64,000 bases of DNA from Pseudobdellovibrionaceae bacterium (GCA_022843825.1 JALHMX010000004.1:108349-172348); one strand, 5' to 3'. Shown: positions 25,044 to 34,912, numbered from the stretch's first letter. Program-made: numbers and translations. Notes: generated by a model from the sequence alone, not told the origin.

Positions 25044-28000
25044 ATGTCAATTCAGCATCCAGTTCGTATCGTAACAGCAACGTCGCTATTTGATGGCCAT
25101 GATGCCTCTATAAATATTATTCGTCGGATGCTGCAAGAGTTTGGAGCTGAGGTCATTCACTTAGGACACAACCGATCGGTCCAAGATGTGGTTAATGCTG
25201 TTTTACAAGAAGGGGCGCAGGGCGTTTGCATTAGCTCCTATCAAGGCGGTCATGTTGAGTATTTTAAATATTTGCGTGATAGTCTAAATGAAGCGGGAGC
25301 TTCTTACGTGCAAATTTACGGTGGCGGTGGTGGAGTTATCATCCATGAAGAGAAAAAGATTCTAGAGGACTACGGTATTGCTCAAATTTTTCATCCTGAT
25401 GATGGACGGCGGTTAGGGCTTGAGGGCATGATTAAAATGATCGTTGAAGGCTGTGACTTTGACGTCTTAAAGGCCAGCAGTCCATTTTCAATTAAAAAAA
25501 GTCCAACCGATATTCCCTCTTTCCAATTAGGGGCAGCACTTAATCATGTCGAGTTGCGATCTGATCTTAAAAGCTTTGATGAAGTTTTTAAAACTCTTGA
25601 TTTAGAAAAATTTAAACGTAAAGAACAGCCACCGGTGGTATTAGGAATAACAGGGACAGGTGGAGCCGGAAAATCATCCTTAATAGATGAACTAGCCCAA
25701 CGATTTTTAAATGCCTTTCCAGGAAAAAACATTGCAGTTGTTTGTGTTGATCCTTCAAAACGTAAAACCGGTGGAGCGCTTTTAGGTGATCGTATTCGTA
25801 TGAACTCTTTATCAAGACATCATATTTTTATGAGATCACTGGCTTCTCGCGGTTCTGGTAAAGAAATTGCGGACTCTTTGCCGCGAGTTTTAAATTTTTT
25901 AAAACAATGTAACTTTGATTTTATTATTGCAGAAACTTCGGGTATTGGTCAGGGAAATATGGCGATCACTGAGGTCAGCGATCTTTCCATGTATGTGATG
26001 ACGTCTGACTTTGGAGCGCAATCTCAACTAGAAAAAATTGATATGATTGATTTCGCTGATTTTGTGGCGGTCAATAAAGCTGATCGTCGAGGGGCTTTAG
26101 ATGCTGTTAGAGATGTGACTAAGCAGTATAAACGTTCACGAAAAATTTTTGATGACAGCGTAAAAGTTCCAGTTTTTCTTACCCAAGCCTCACAGTTTAA
26201 TGATAAGGGAGTAAACCAATTATTTTTTACATTAGCTGATAAGTTGCACGCAATGGGAAAACTGCCGGCGGTCACTCAAGAATTTAAAAACACTGTGTTA
26301 TCGGCAGAGGAACACATTATTATTCCCAGTGAACGCCAATCCTATTTAGCAGAAATAGCAAGTGCAGTTCACGGTTACAAATCTCGAACTGTTAAAATGG
26401 CCTCACAAGTGGGTAAGCTAGGATCATTGCATAACTTAAAAAATGATTTAAGTCTTTCGGAAACCAGCTTTAACGAGTTGGAAAAAAAGTACACCGACGG
26501 GTTAACCGCTCATGAGTTGGCTGAACTAAAAAACTGGAATGAGTTTGTTAAAAAATATTCAGGTGATGAACTTGTTTATAGTGTGCGCGGTAAAGAGTTT
26601 CGGCAGCCCTTAGTGACGACATCTTTAAGCGGAACTAAAATTAGAAAAATAAGTCTTCCTTCGACCACTGATTGGTCTGAAAGGTTCAAATTTTTAAAAT
26701 TAGAAAATGTCCCAGGGGAGTTTCCCTATACAGCAGGGGTTTTCCCACTTAAAAGAACCGATGAAGATCCAAAACGAATGTTTGCCGGAGAAGGCACGCC
26801 TGAGCGAACGAACCAGCGGTTTCATTATTTGTGTAAAGGTGAGATGGCCCATCGATTATCAACGGCATTTGATTCTGTGACTTTGTATGGCCAAGATCCT
26901 GACTTGCGTCCTGATATCTACGGCAAAATCGGAGAAAGCGGAGTCAGCATATGTACTTTAAATGACATGAAGAAGTTATATAAGGACTTTGATCTGATTT
27001 CACCTAATACATCTGTTAGTATGACGATTAATGGACCAGCGCCGATTATTTTAGCTTTTTATTTTAACACAGCAGTTGACCAGCAAGTTGAAAAGTTTGA
27101 AAAGAAAAATAATCGCAAAGTGACTGCAGAGGAATTTGAGACCATTAAAAAATCGACCTTGCAGCAAATTCGGGGAACCGTTCAGGCTGATATTTTAAAA
27201 GAAGATCAGGGGCAAAACACCTGTATTTTTTCCACCAACTTCGCATTAAAAATGATGGGCGACATTCAGCAGTATTTTACCCAAAACAGTATTAAGAATT
27301 TTTACTCAGTCAGTATTTCAGGTTATCATATCGCCGAAGCCGGTGCGAATCCTATCAGTCAGTTGGCGTTTACTTTGTCGAATGGATTTACTTTTGTTGA
27401 ATACTACTTATCTCGCGGACTAAAAATTGATGATTTTGCTCCAAATCTTTCTTTCTTTTTTAGTAATGGATTAGATGCGGAGTACTCAGTCTTAGGACGT
27501 GTGGCTCGAAGGATTTGGGCTGTGGCCATGAAGGATCTTTATAAGGCTAATGAACGCTCTCAAAAACTGAAGTATCATATTCAGACTTCAGGACGATCGC
27601 TGCACGCGCAGGAAATCGACTTTAATGATATCAGAACAACGTTGCAGGCCCTTTTGGCTTTAAATGATAACTGTAACTCACTTCATACTAATGCTTATGA
27701 TGAAGCTATTACGACGCCGACAGAGGAGTCTGTTCGCCGGGCCATGGCGATTCAGATGATTATAAATCGCGAATTCGGTATTAGCAAAAATGAAAACCTA
27801 AACCAAGGAAGTTATTTTTTAGAGGAACTGACAGATATCGTTGAAGAGGCCGTCTTAGCTGAATTTAAAAAAATCAGCGATCGTGGTGGAGTATTAGGAG
27901 CCATGGAAACTCAGTATCAGCGCTCTAAAATTCAAGAAGAGTCTATGTACTACGAACATCTTAAACATTCTGGCGAGCTTCCCATTATCGGAGTAAACAC

Positions 28001-28280
28001 CTTTATTGACCCTAAAACTTTAGCCAAAGGCTATGTCCCTCCAAGAATCGAAATGGCCCGCGCATCAGCGGAAGAAAAAAATCACCAACTGGATAATTTG
28101 AATGAATATATTAAAGATCATGCAACCCAAGCTGAAAAAGAAATTGCAGAACTAAAAAAAGCCGCGCTTTCCGGAAAAAATATTTTTGAAGCTCTGTTAT
28201 CCGCCGCAAGACATTGCTCTTTGTACCAGATGTCGCAAGCACTGTATGAAGTGGGCGGGCAGTACCGCCGTAATCTGTAA
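25044..28280 (+). CDS. icmF: Fused isobutyryl-CoA mutase IcmF
   Basis: Adenosylcobalamin-dependent mutase fused to its own GTPase chaperone, 1078 residues. Order: cobalamin-binding domain (about 8-145, FDGHDASINI, the base-off His), MeaB-like G-domain (about 190-415, Walker A GTGGAGKS at 204-211), then the substrate-binding TIM barrel. The substrate pocket shows Phe567 (in YTAGVFPLKR) and Gln724 (in DQGQNTCIFS) at the positions that, in the literature as I recall it, are Phe/Gln in isobutyryl-CoA mutases and Tyr/Arg in methylmalonyl-CoA mutases. It should therefore interconvert isobutyryl-CoA and n-butyryl-CoA. The stop TAA runs straight into a REP-like repeat. Confidence 0.94.
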   Translation: MSIQHPVRIVTATSLFDGHDASINIIRRMLQEFGAEVIHLGHNRSVQDVVNAVLQEGAQGVCISSYQGGHVEYFKYLRDSLNEAGASYVQIYGGGGGVIIHEEKKILEDYGIAQIFHPDDGRRLGLEGMIKMIVEGCDFDVLKASSPFSIKKSPTDIPSFQLGAALNHVELRSDLKSFDEVFKTLDLEKFKRKEQPPVVLGITGTGGAGKSSLIDELAQRFLNAFPGKNIAVVCVDPSKRKTGGALLGDRIRMNSLSRHHIFMRSLASRGSGKEIADSLPRVLNFLKQCNFDFIIAETSGIGQGNMAITEVSDLSMYVMTSDFGAQSQLEKIDMIDFADFVAVNKADRRGALDAVRDVTKQYKRSRKIFDDSVKVPVFLTQASQFNDKGVNQLFFTLADKLHAMGKLPAVTQEFKNTVLSAEEHIIIPSERQSYLAEIASAVHGYKSRTVKMASQVGKLGSLHNLKNDLSLSETSFNELEKKYTDGLTAHELAELKNWNEFVKKYSGDELVYSVRGKEFRQPLVTTSLSGTKIRKISLPSTTDWSERFKFLKLENVPGEFPYTAGVFPLKRTDEDPKRMFAGEGTPERTNQRFHYLCKGEMAHRLSTAFDSVTLYGQDPDLRPDIYGKIGESGVSICTLNDMKKLYKDFDLISPNTSVSMTINGPAPIILAFYFNTAVDQQVEKFEKKNNRKVTAEEFETIKKSTLQQIRGTVQADILKEDQGQNTCIFSTNFALKMMGDIQQYFTQNSIKNFYSVSISGYHIAEAGANPISQLAFTLSNGFTFVEYYLSRGLKIDDFAPNLSFFFSNGLDAEYSVLGRVARRIWAVAMKDLYKANERSQKLKYHIQTSGRSLHAQEIDFNDIRTTLQALLALNDNCNSLHTNAYDEAITTPTEESVRRAMAIQMIINREFGISKNENLNQGSYFLEELTDIVEEAVLAEFKKISDRGGVLGAMETQYQRSKIQEESMYYEHLKHSGELPIIGVNTFIDPKTLAKGYVPPRIEMARASAEEKNHQLDNLNEYIKDHATQAEKEIAELKKAALSGKNIFEALLSAARHCSLYQMSQALYEVGGQYRRNL

Positions 28281-28337
28281 AGGTGCCAGGCTCCCTTTCT
28301 TCGCACGGTGCGGTACGAAAAGGGAACTGTTACCTTT
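28279..28337. repeat. REP-like palindromic element, copy 2
   Basis: Begins on the stop codon of icmF and reads AAAGGTGCCAGGCTCCCTTT. A second half contains AAAGGGA (28319-28325) and ACCTTT (28332-28337), which pair with TCCCTTT (28292-28298) and AAAGGT (28279-28284). A small GCAC-G-GTGC stem lies in the middle. It is flanked by a T-run, so it can also end the operon. It shares GCCAGGCTCCCTTTC with copy 3 (variant GTCAGGC). Confidence 0.65.
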
Positions 28338-30527
28338 TTATATAAGAATATTTTTTAAGAAATGCTCAGCTTGTTCTTTTAATTCTTTGGGAAACTCGAC
28401 ATAAGATTCTTTATTAAATGATTTTTTCTTTACCAGCTTCTTAGTAAAGTGATCATTGAATAAACCTAAGTTATCATTAAGTTTTTTAAGGTAAATGTAT
28501 TCTGCTGATGTTTCCTGATCTGAATTCAGCTTTTTGTCGATATAGTAATGATTCAAAAATTCTTTAAGATTTTTGCGCACGATGTGGTATTCATGAACCG
28601 TCATCTGGGACTTACCTAATAGTTGTAATGTGGAGCTCTGTACTTTTTTATAATGTGATATTATCGACTCCTCGGTTCCAATCGTCATAGAACGTAGTAT
28701 TTTTTTAAAATTGGTGTCCTCGATCCGAGAAAGAATCTTATTGGCCAGTTTTTTGGCTTTCTTCGTTTCATTCAGCGAAATGTAGTCATTTAATTTTCCT
28801 AAGTCGCGAACAAAGTGGTCAAACTCTTTAGGAACTTGATGGTTTACTTCTACGGTTTTCAATATTGATCGAGCAATTGATAGCTTTTTTCGAGTTGATT
28901 TTAATAGTAGACCTTGCTTTGAAGTTAGCGAGTTAGCACCGTTTTTAATAATAGATTTAAGAATTTTAGGAATCTCATTAAACTTATCACTAAAAGTCAT
29001 AGCTATGCCTAAATCGAACATTTCCTTAGGCGCATGGTTAATTCTAATGTCAGATTGAATGGAATTATTTAACGCTATACTGAGTTCGTTTTCAGCCTGA
29101 CCTTCCTTGCGTATAAAGTTAAACTTTCCTGCGTGTGAAGAGTTTTTAACATATTGATGGTATATAGTTGCAGCCTTTAGGATTTCAGATTCTTTGTCTG
29201 TATTTTGTGGCTGTGGCGCATTTTTAGGGTCTTGAAAATCGATACCAACAGTCTTTTGAATAGATGTGACTGGAACTTTAAGCTCTACATGTCTGGCGTC
29301 TTCAAATCGTGGCTTAAGCATACTATTATTACGTACAACATCGATGGGACTTTTTAGTGAAGTACTTGAATACATTTGTCCTGCAAAAACACCTTGTTCT
29401 CTGTCTATAGTAGTTTGAAAGCCGCTGGTTGATTCAAAAGCAGTACGATGATAAAATGTCGCGCCTTCTATTTCAAGAAAATTATTGTTATTCAGTAGTC
29501 CGGTTCTTAGAACATTAAAGACAGCTTCGGTTCTGGCTTTATTATCTGGAGTTTTAAGATTAACTTCCTTTTCGATTTCAGAAATTCTTTCTAATGAGAT
29601 TTTTTGCCTACTCGCGATATCAATACCATTCAGCGGCGCAAAAAGCTTAGATACTTGCGCAGGTGATAAACTTACATCCAGCTTTTGTACCATATGGTTT
29701 CCACCTAAAAGTGGTAGCTTTTTATCTGATATAACATCATTTAATGCCGTTTTAATCTCTAGTTTGAATGATTTTCCGTGCGGAGCAAAAATATGAGCAC
29801 TTTTCCCAAATCGTTTATTCATTTCGACAGAGCTTAAGTGTTGCTCGGAATGAATGGCATCATTAATTTTTATAGTAATTTTATATAAGTCTTCAGACTG
29901 TCGCAAAAACTCAACGGTATTGCCTAAGGCATCGAAGCCTTGAATTGTTGATCCTATTGTCATGTCAGTGTAAATAATTTCGCGCAAATATGTACGCACT
30001 CGCATTTGATGCTTTCCTTCAGCATTTTCAACAACAATGGGTTTTGTATAATAGGTAAAAGTTGTATCTTTGGCACCAGTTGGTGCAGGTTTGTCTCGAA
30101 CTAAAAGCTTATCTTTTGGTTTGATTTTATTTTGAGTGATTAAATCATAAATACGAGCATGAATTTGCTGAACAAATCCTTCTTGTTCGACTTTAAGATC
30201 ATTTAAAACATATTTACGCGACTCTGAAGTTAAAAGTTCTTTAGTTAGTTGTTGCACATATTGGTTTGATTCAAAAAAACTTAGTTTCGTCTTCCATTCA
30301 CTGCGCCATACAGTGGCAAGTTTTCCGCTCAGCGTAGAGCGTAGGTCTTGTGTCGTTTCATTAAATTGATCTTCGCTAATACTTACTTTTTCAACGACAG
30401 GAACAGTAGTACCTTGAAATACCGCACTACAAAGTGGTGCGGCCGCTAAAGGTAAAGCCGTCAAAGCACTTAAAGCAAGTACACTGACAATAAATAGCCT
30501 TCTAAGTCTGTAAATTGAGGTCTTCAT
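28338..30527 (-). CDS. Large secreted protein of unknown function
   Basis: 729 residues with a signal peptide (hydrophobic 11-30, cleavage near AAA). No transmembrane segment follows. The C-terminal 250 residues are Lys/Leu-rich and helical. In the middle, TYYTKPIVVENAEGKHQMR... with RTYLREI and FKLEIKTAL recalls, loosely, the polyphosphate-polymerase/CYTH type of barrel (arginine and lysine-rich strands), but I would not assign it. One cysteine at about 33 is the only one in the mature N-terminus. Divergent secreted proteins and REP copies surround it. The stop lies right next to REP copy 2. Confidence 0.6.
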   Translation of the reverse strand: MKTSIYRLRRLFIVSVLALSALTALPLAAAPLCSAVFQGTTVPVVEKVSISEDQFNETTQDLRSTLSGKLATVWRSEWKTKLSFFESNQYVQQLTKELLTSESRKYVLNDLKVEQEGFVQQIHARIYDLITQNKIKPKDKLLVRDKPAPTGAKDTTFTYYTKPIVVENAEGKHQMRVRTYLREIIYTDMTIGSTIQGFDALGNTVEFLRQSEDLYKITIKINDAIHSEQHLSSVEMNKRFGKSAHIFAPHGKSFKLEIKTALNDVISDKKLPLLGGNHMVQKLDVSLSPAQVSKLFAPLNGIDIASRQKISLERISEIEKEVNLKTPDNKARTEAVFNVLRTGLLNNNNFLEIEGATFYHRTAFESTSGFQTTIDREQGVFAGQMYSSTSLKSPIDVVRNNSMLKPRFEDARHVELKVPVTSIQKTVGIDFQDPKNAPQPQNTDKESEILKAATIYHQYVKNSSHAGKFNFIRKEGQAENELSIALNNSIQSDIRINHAPKEMFDLGIAMTFSDKFNEIPKILKSIIKNGANSLTSKQGLLLKSTRKKLSIARSILKTVEVNHQVPKEFDHFVRDLGKLNDYISLNETKKAKKLANKILSRIEDTNFKKILRSMTIGTEESIISHYKKVQSSTLQLLGKSQMTVHEYHIVRKNLKEFLNHYYIDKKLNSDQETSAEYIYLKKLNDNLGLFNDHFTKKLVKKKSFNKESYVEFPKELKEQAEHFLKNILI

Positions 30528-30660
30528 AGGACTTAACTATTGCAAAAAACAGAGGAGATATAAATCGTTATATTGAGTTTAGAACTATTTAAATGTTCAA
30601 AAAACAATGAAGGGTAGTCAGACGGTAATAAGTTTGACGTCTCATTTTGAGATTTATCGA

Positions 30661-31092
30661 CTATTTAACTTCACAATCTAAGTCAACTTCAAGATCAGAT
30701 AAGTTACGATTATAAGGATTTGCAATCGTCATATCTGCCGATTCAAGTTCGTCTAAGTAAACATGAAAGTGGAAACCAACTTCATCGATAGAATACTGCA
30801 CATCATACCCGACGGAAAGGGTGTTAAACTTTCTTAATACGAAAGATTTATTACTTTTTTTACTTAATCTTGAGATGGTCACTTCTGTTTCATAGGCATA
30901 ATCATAGTAATCAGGAATTGGCAAATCTAAGATGTCTTCCGATAAGTTTTTCGTTTCTTTAATTTCAACGACATAGAGATACTTCTTTGATGTTGAATCA
31001 GTGGGTTCTTTACAAGTAATTGTTCTTAGTTCGCCGGCCTGGGCATAAGAAGCTGTAATTATAATTAATAAAATAGCGGTTATAGTTTTCAT
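30661..31092 (-). CDS. Small secreted protein
   Basis: 143 residues with a signal peptide (1-19, cleavage after AQA). The mature protein is acidic and rich in Tyr, Asp and beta-type residues, with two cysteines (one near the N-terminus of the mature chain, one in LDCEVK at the end), likely forming one disulfide. The ribosome site is AAAGGAGA. The arrangement (signal, Cys near each end, about 120 residues) resembles the 46.1 kb secreted protein, though I cannot claim homology. Its role is unknown. Confidence 0.65.
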   Translation of the reverse strand: MKTITAILLIIITASYAQAGELRTITCKEPTDSTSKKYLYVVEIKETKNLSEDILDLPIPDYYDYAYETEVTISRLSKKSNKSFVLRKFNTLSVGYDVQYSIDEVGFHFHVYLDELESADMTIANPYNRNLSDLEVDLDCEVK

Positions 31093-31193
31093 AAGATCTC
31101 CTTTAAAATTAAAGTCGTATATTAAAGGTAATAGCTAAAAAAGACACCTGTCACATTTCTAACATGTAAAAAGGACATAAAAGTACTAAATTT

Positions 31194-32741
31194 CTACTTT
31201 AGCAGCTCTACGATTTTATCGGCACAATTAATACCATCACAAGCGGCTGAGGTAATGCCGCCGGCGTATCCGGCGCCTTCGCCGCAAGGGTATAGTCCAG
31301 CATGAGAGACGCTTTCTAAGGTGTTATCATCGCGAGTCACTCTTAACGGGCAAGATGTTCGTGACTCCACGCCGTAAAGTTTCGCTTCGTCCGAGATAAA
31401 GCCCTTCATGTTACGATTAAAATACTCGACACCTTCTTTGATTTTTTTATACATAAAATCAGGTAGAAGTTCATTCAACATAACGGCTTTGATTCCTGAA
31501 GGTGAGGAGGTCGTTGTCACTTTATTAATGGAGCTTTTTTTATCTAAAAACGAAAGCAAATTCTGAACGGGTAGCTCCTTAGTTCCACCGCTTTTTTGAA
31601 TAACTTTATAAGCATCGGTTTCAAGCTGTTTACGCAGTTTCATTCCACCCATAATGTCGTTAGGAAATAGTTTATCATGTTGAATGCTGACCACGATGGC
31701 CGCATTTGCATAAGGAGAGTTTCGATTAAAATTACTCATTCCATTGCAAACTAAGGCGTCTTTTTCTGTTCCACTAGATAGTACATAACCTCCGGGACAC
31801 ATACAAAAACTATAAACCCCAATGCCTGAGTTATTATCATGATGGGCCAATTTGTAATTAGCGGATCCCAGTTTTGGATGCTCGGCAAATTCACGGTACT
31901 GAATTTTGTTAATTAATTTTTGTGGATGCTCTACTCTAAGTCCCATGGCAAAAGATTTACCCTCTACCTTGACGTTCGATTCAATTAAATGATTCAGCAT
32001 ATCTTCGGCGGAATGGCCCGTGGCTAAAATAACATGATCGGATTCAAAAGTTTCATCATTTATAGTTTTTACTCCGCGAATGCATTTGTCGCCATAAAGT
32101 AATTCAGTGACTTGGGTATCATAATAAATCTCACAACCATTACTTCTTAAAAAATCTCGAATTTTAGGTATAACTCGGCGGATTTTATCACTTCCTACAT
32201 GAGGATTAGAAAGCCATTGAATTTCTGCCGGAGCACCGAATTGAACAAGTCGATTAAGAACGTAGGGAATATGCGGGGACTTGATTCGTGTAATGAGTTT
32301 ACCATCGGAATATAAACCCGCCCCACCTTCGCCGTAACACACATTATTCTTGGTATCCAATTCTCCGTAACGCCAGAACTTATTTATTCCTTTTATTCGT
32401 TCGGTGGATTCAGAACCGCGCTCGAATAGTTTACAGGGAACGCCTTGCTCAACCAGGCGTAAAGCCGCAAATAATCCGGCAGGTCCAGTTCCTATAACAA
32501 TCGGCTTTTTATTTTTCGTAGAATTAAAGTTTATCTTATTAAAATGAAATTCTTGATTCTGCAGCTTTTCATTTACACCAGCGACTTCAAGTGTGTACAC
32601 AAAGTGAGGCGAGTGTTTTTGTCGAGCATCAACACTTTGCCTAAGAATACGATACTCGCTATAATTGGGCTCTAGCCAAGCTAAATGCTCTTCCAAGTTA
32701 TCATCAATTTTAATTTTTAAGTCTTTAATTATCTTAGACAT
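31194..32741 (-). CDS. FAD-dependent oxidoreductase, COG2509-type
   Basis: 515 residues. The FAD-binding motif GTGPAG (84-89) is followed by LFAALRLVEQ and KLFERG. The central block with CYGEGGAGLYSDGKL, NPHVGSDKIRRVIPKI and LATGHSAEDM is typical of the uncharacterised FAD-dependent dehydrogenase family COG2509. An N-terminal segment of about 75 residues precedes the FAD domain. The C-terminus has YPCGEGAGYAGGITSAA. The substrate is unknown. It is a single gene, divergent from psd with a 29-base gap. Confidence 0.85.
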   Translation of the reverse strand: MSKIIKDLKIKIDDNLEEHLAWLEPNYSEYRILRQSVDARQKHSPHFVYTLEVAGVNEKLQNQEFHFNKINFNSTKNKKPIVIGTGPAGLFAALRLVEQGVPCKLFERGSESTERIKGINKFWRYGELDTKNNVCYGEGGAGLYSDGKLITRIKSPHIPYVLNRLVQFGAPAEIQWLSNPHVGSDKIRRVIPKIRDFLRSNGCEIYYDTQVTELLYGDKCIRGVKTINDETFESDHVILATGHSAEDMLNHLIESNVKVEGKSFAMGLRVEHPQKLINKIQYREFAEHPKLGSANYKLAHHDNNSGIGVYSFCMCPGGYVLSSGTEKDALVCNGMSNFNRNSPYANAAIVVSIQHDKLFPNDIMGGMKLRKQLETDAYKVIQKSGGTKELPVQNLLSFLDKKSSINKVTTTSSPSGIKAVMLNELLPDFMYKKIKEGVEYFNRNMKGFISDEAKLYGVESRTSCPLRVTRDDNTLESVSHAGLYPCGEGAGYAGGITSAACDGINCADKIVELLK

Positions 32742-32770
32742 TTATTCTAATTTAAGGTACACCATGATCT

Positions 32771-33598
32771 ATGTCATCAATTACGCGTTATATACCTAAA
32801 AATCATGTCAGTTTTATTCTTGGACAGTTGGCGCATTTACAATTACCTCGATTTATCTGGACTCCGATCATTAAGTACTTTGCCAAAGTATATAAAATTA
32901 ATTTAGAGGAAGCCGAGCAGCCCGTTGAAAACTATGAAAGTCTTGGAGAGTTCTTTGTTCGTCGTTTAAAGCCTGGAATTCGTCCGATAGGAAGTGCGTG
33001 GGCCCTGCATCCAGCGGACTCAGAAATTACTCAACTCAACACCATACATCGTGGTGAGCTTATTCAGGCTAAAAATAAAACCTACAAAGTGAACGATTTT
33101 CTTCACGATCCTCAAGGTTTAGAAAAATATGATCAAGGTGTTTTTATCACATATTATTTGTGTCCTACAGACTATCATCGGGTTCATAGTCCAGTGGATG
33201 GGGTGATCACAAAAGTGACCCATATCCCTGGTATGTTATGGCCCGTGAATAAGTGGTCGACGGAAAATATTGAAGAGATGTTTTCGATCAATGAACGCGT
33301 TGCTGTCGAAATTAAAACAGATCGTGGCTTTGTAAACGTCGTTTTTGTAGGAGCTACTAACGTAGGATATATTACGCTAAGTTTTATGCCCGAAATTAAG
33401 GGTAATCAATTCAATGTGTTCAAGCCATTAATTAAAGATAATTTGAACATACCCATCAAAAAAGGTGACGAGCTTGGGATGTTTCGTATGGGGAGTACTA
33501 TTGTTATGTTGTATCAGCTGGGTCTAGTTCAGAGTGTTGATGGTCTTCAGCGGCAGTATTTAGGGCGAGCCGTTAAGGTGAATTCTGACTTTACGTAA
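32771..33598 (+). CDS. psd: Phosphatidylserine decarboxylase proenzyme
   Basis: Makes phosphatidylethanolamine from phosphatidylserine at the inner membrane. 275 residues. The self-cleavage site is GST at 241-243 (Gly241/Ser242, giving the pyruvoyl Ser), within FRMGSTIVML. Catalytic elements HPADSE and YHRVHSP are present. The C-terminal alpha chain is the short segment after the cleavage. The stop TAA shares the palindrome TTACGTAA (33591-33598) with the convergent transposase gene. Confidence 0.92.
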   Translation: MSSITRYIPKNHVSFILGQLAHLQLPRFIWTPIIKYFAKVYKINLEEAEQPVENYESLGEFFVRRLKPGIRPIGSAWALHPADSEITQLNTIHRGELIQAKNKTYKVNDFLHDPQGLEKYDQGVFITYYLCPTDYHRVHSPVDGVITKVTHIPGMLWPVNKWSTENIEEMFSINERVAVEIKTDRGFVNVVFVGATNVGYITLSFMPEIKGNQFNVFKPLIKDNLNIPIKKGDELGMFRMGSTIVMLYQLGLVQSVDGLQRQYLGRAVKVNSDFT

Positions 33599-34154
33599 TA
33601 GTCCGCGCTTTCCTTTGTCTTAATCTATAAATAAATTGATTGAACTGTTTCAAGTATACTTCTCTTTCTTGATAACCTAGCTCACGTTGTCGATGATTTC
33701 CTTCGAAATATCCACGTAATCCCAACTCTTCTAGTTTACTCATTAACACTCTGGTAAAAGCCAACCCATCCCAAAACCGACCAAAAGTATTCGACCTATG
33801 CGCTCCTGTGATTTTACGAGCCAATATGGCCGCAAAAGTTCTTAAAAAGTTTTGAAATCTTTTTTTATCTTTAAATCTGACTTTCAAGTGCAGGTGATTT
33901 CCCATATTCACAAAATCCAGAACCTCTATATAAAACTTTTTAGCTCTTTCTTTTACTAAGCTCTGAACTAATCCTTTATGAGCATAAAAAGAAAGTTTCC
34001 CAGATGCTTTGCTTGATTTAAAAACGACATGATGAACGAGTCCTTCAATTAAGGGCCGCGCTGTTTTACGGCGCTTCTTTAAAGAAATGCCACCAAAGCT
34101 GTAGGCTTTAACTAATCGGAGATCTTTTTGAGGAATAAGATTAAGTTGTGACAT
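33591..34154 (-). CDS. REP-associated tyrosine transposase (RAYT), Y1 family
   Basis: 187 residues from ATG 34154 (a TTG at 34190 is less likely). The HUH motif is NHLHLK (His87, His89) and the likely catalytic Tyr is in GYFEGNHRQ, with two further Tyr near the C-terminus. The segment PLIEGLVHHVVF is the usual RAYT N-terminus. It is a single-domain nuclease that handles single-stranded REP hairpins. It overlaps psd by 8 bases. I found no REP repeat directly flanking it. The cognate palindromes are probably the GGTCAGGC elements at 14.9, 28.3 and 40.3 kb. There are no terminal repeats or direct duplications, so it is a RAYT rather than a complete IS. Confidence 0.82.
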   Translation of the reverse strand: MSQLNLIPQKDLRLVKAYSFGGISLKKRRKTARPLIEGLVHHVVFKSSKASGKLSFYAHKGLVQSLVKERAKKFYIEVLDFVNMGNHLHLKVRFKDKKRFQNFLRTFAAILARKITGAHRSNTFGRFWDGLAFTRVLMSKLEELGLRGYFEGNHRQRELGYQEREVYLKQFNQFIYRLRQRKARTIT

Positions 34155-34388
34155 TAGGGGCAGTATATTTAAATTTAATATAACAGTCAAATATTACTTA
34201 GATATTACGTATATTTAACCTGATGTATAAACTTAAATTTATTTTTAATATGAAAATACAAAGCCAGATTACTACGGCGACTACTTATAGGCTAATCGGT
34301 TAGGACTATGGAGTTTTTCTATTAAGTTTTAACAAAAACCTGGTGTTTTTATAAAATCTTTATGTTAATCTTTTACAAAGGAACTTCT

Positions 34389-34898
34389 ATGTCAGATGAT
34401 CAATTTAAAAAACCTGAGGTGTATCTTAATTTAGCGAAGCAGAATTTTAAGTTCTCTAGCGCTCACTTTCTTATTTTTGATGATCAGCATGCAGAAATGC
34501 TACATGGGCATAATTATCAAGTCGAAGTCACGATATATCCTAAACATGATGCGAAGTTTGATGGGCAAGGGTATTTTATTGATTTTGCGGCGGCTAAAAA
34601 AATAATTAAACAACTTTGTGATCGTTGGGACGAGCATATTTTGCTTCCCGTTAAGCACAAAGATATGAAGTTTAAAACAAGTGCGGATAATAAAAACTAT
34701 GAGATCATTTTTCGCGATCGTTTTTATTCTTTACCTCAAAATGAAACGATTTGGCTTCCAGTTACAAACACCAGCGTTGAGAACTTATCTCAGTTGTTTG
34801 CTGTAGATTTAATGCAAGAATTTCAAAAATATCCGGTGGGAAGTATTGAAGTTACGATCGAAGAAACTCGCGGACAAAGCGCAACATGCCGACTGTAA
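34389..34898 (+). CDS. 6-pyruvoyl-tetrahydropterin synthase family protein, PTPS-III-like
   Basis: 169 residues from ATG 34389 (site AAAGGAA; a start at 34362 is weaker). Zinc ligands are in FSSAHF (His26) and HGH (His39, His41). The residue that is the catalytic Cys in QueD (C-x3-HGH) is not Cys. Instead the sequence is HAEMLHGH, with Glu36 giving E-x2-HGH, the PTPS-III signature. Such enzymes can replace FolB (dihydroneopterin aldolase) in folate synthesis. The C-terminal Glu of EVTIEET is also typical. I would therefore favour folate over queuosine synthesis. The enzyme acts in the cytoplasm and is a single gene. Confidence 0.8.
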   Translation: MSDDQFKKPEVYLNLAKQNFKFSSAHFLIFDDQHAEMLHGHNYQVEVTIYPKHDAKFDGQGYFIDFAAAKKIIKQLCDRWDEHILLPVKHKDMKFKTSADNKNYEIIFRDRFYSLPQNETIWLPVTNTSVENLSQLFAVDLMQEFQKYPVGSIEVTIEETRGQSATCRL

Positions 34899-34912
34899 GA
34901 TATTAAATATAA

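Noticed and set aside
33591..34154. RAYT as a complete IS200/IS605 element
   Set aside because: No left and right end hairpins or TnpB, and the gene is of RAYT type.
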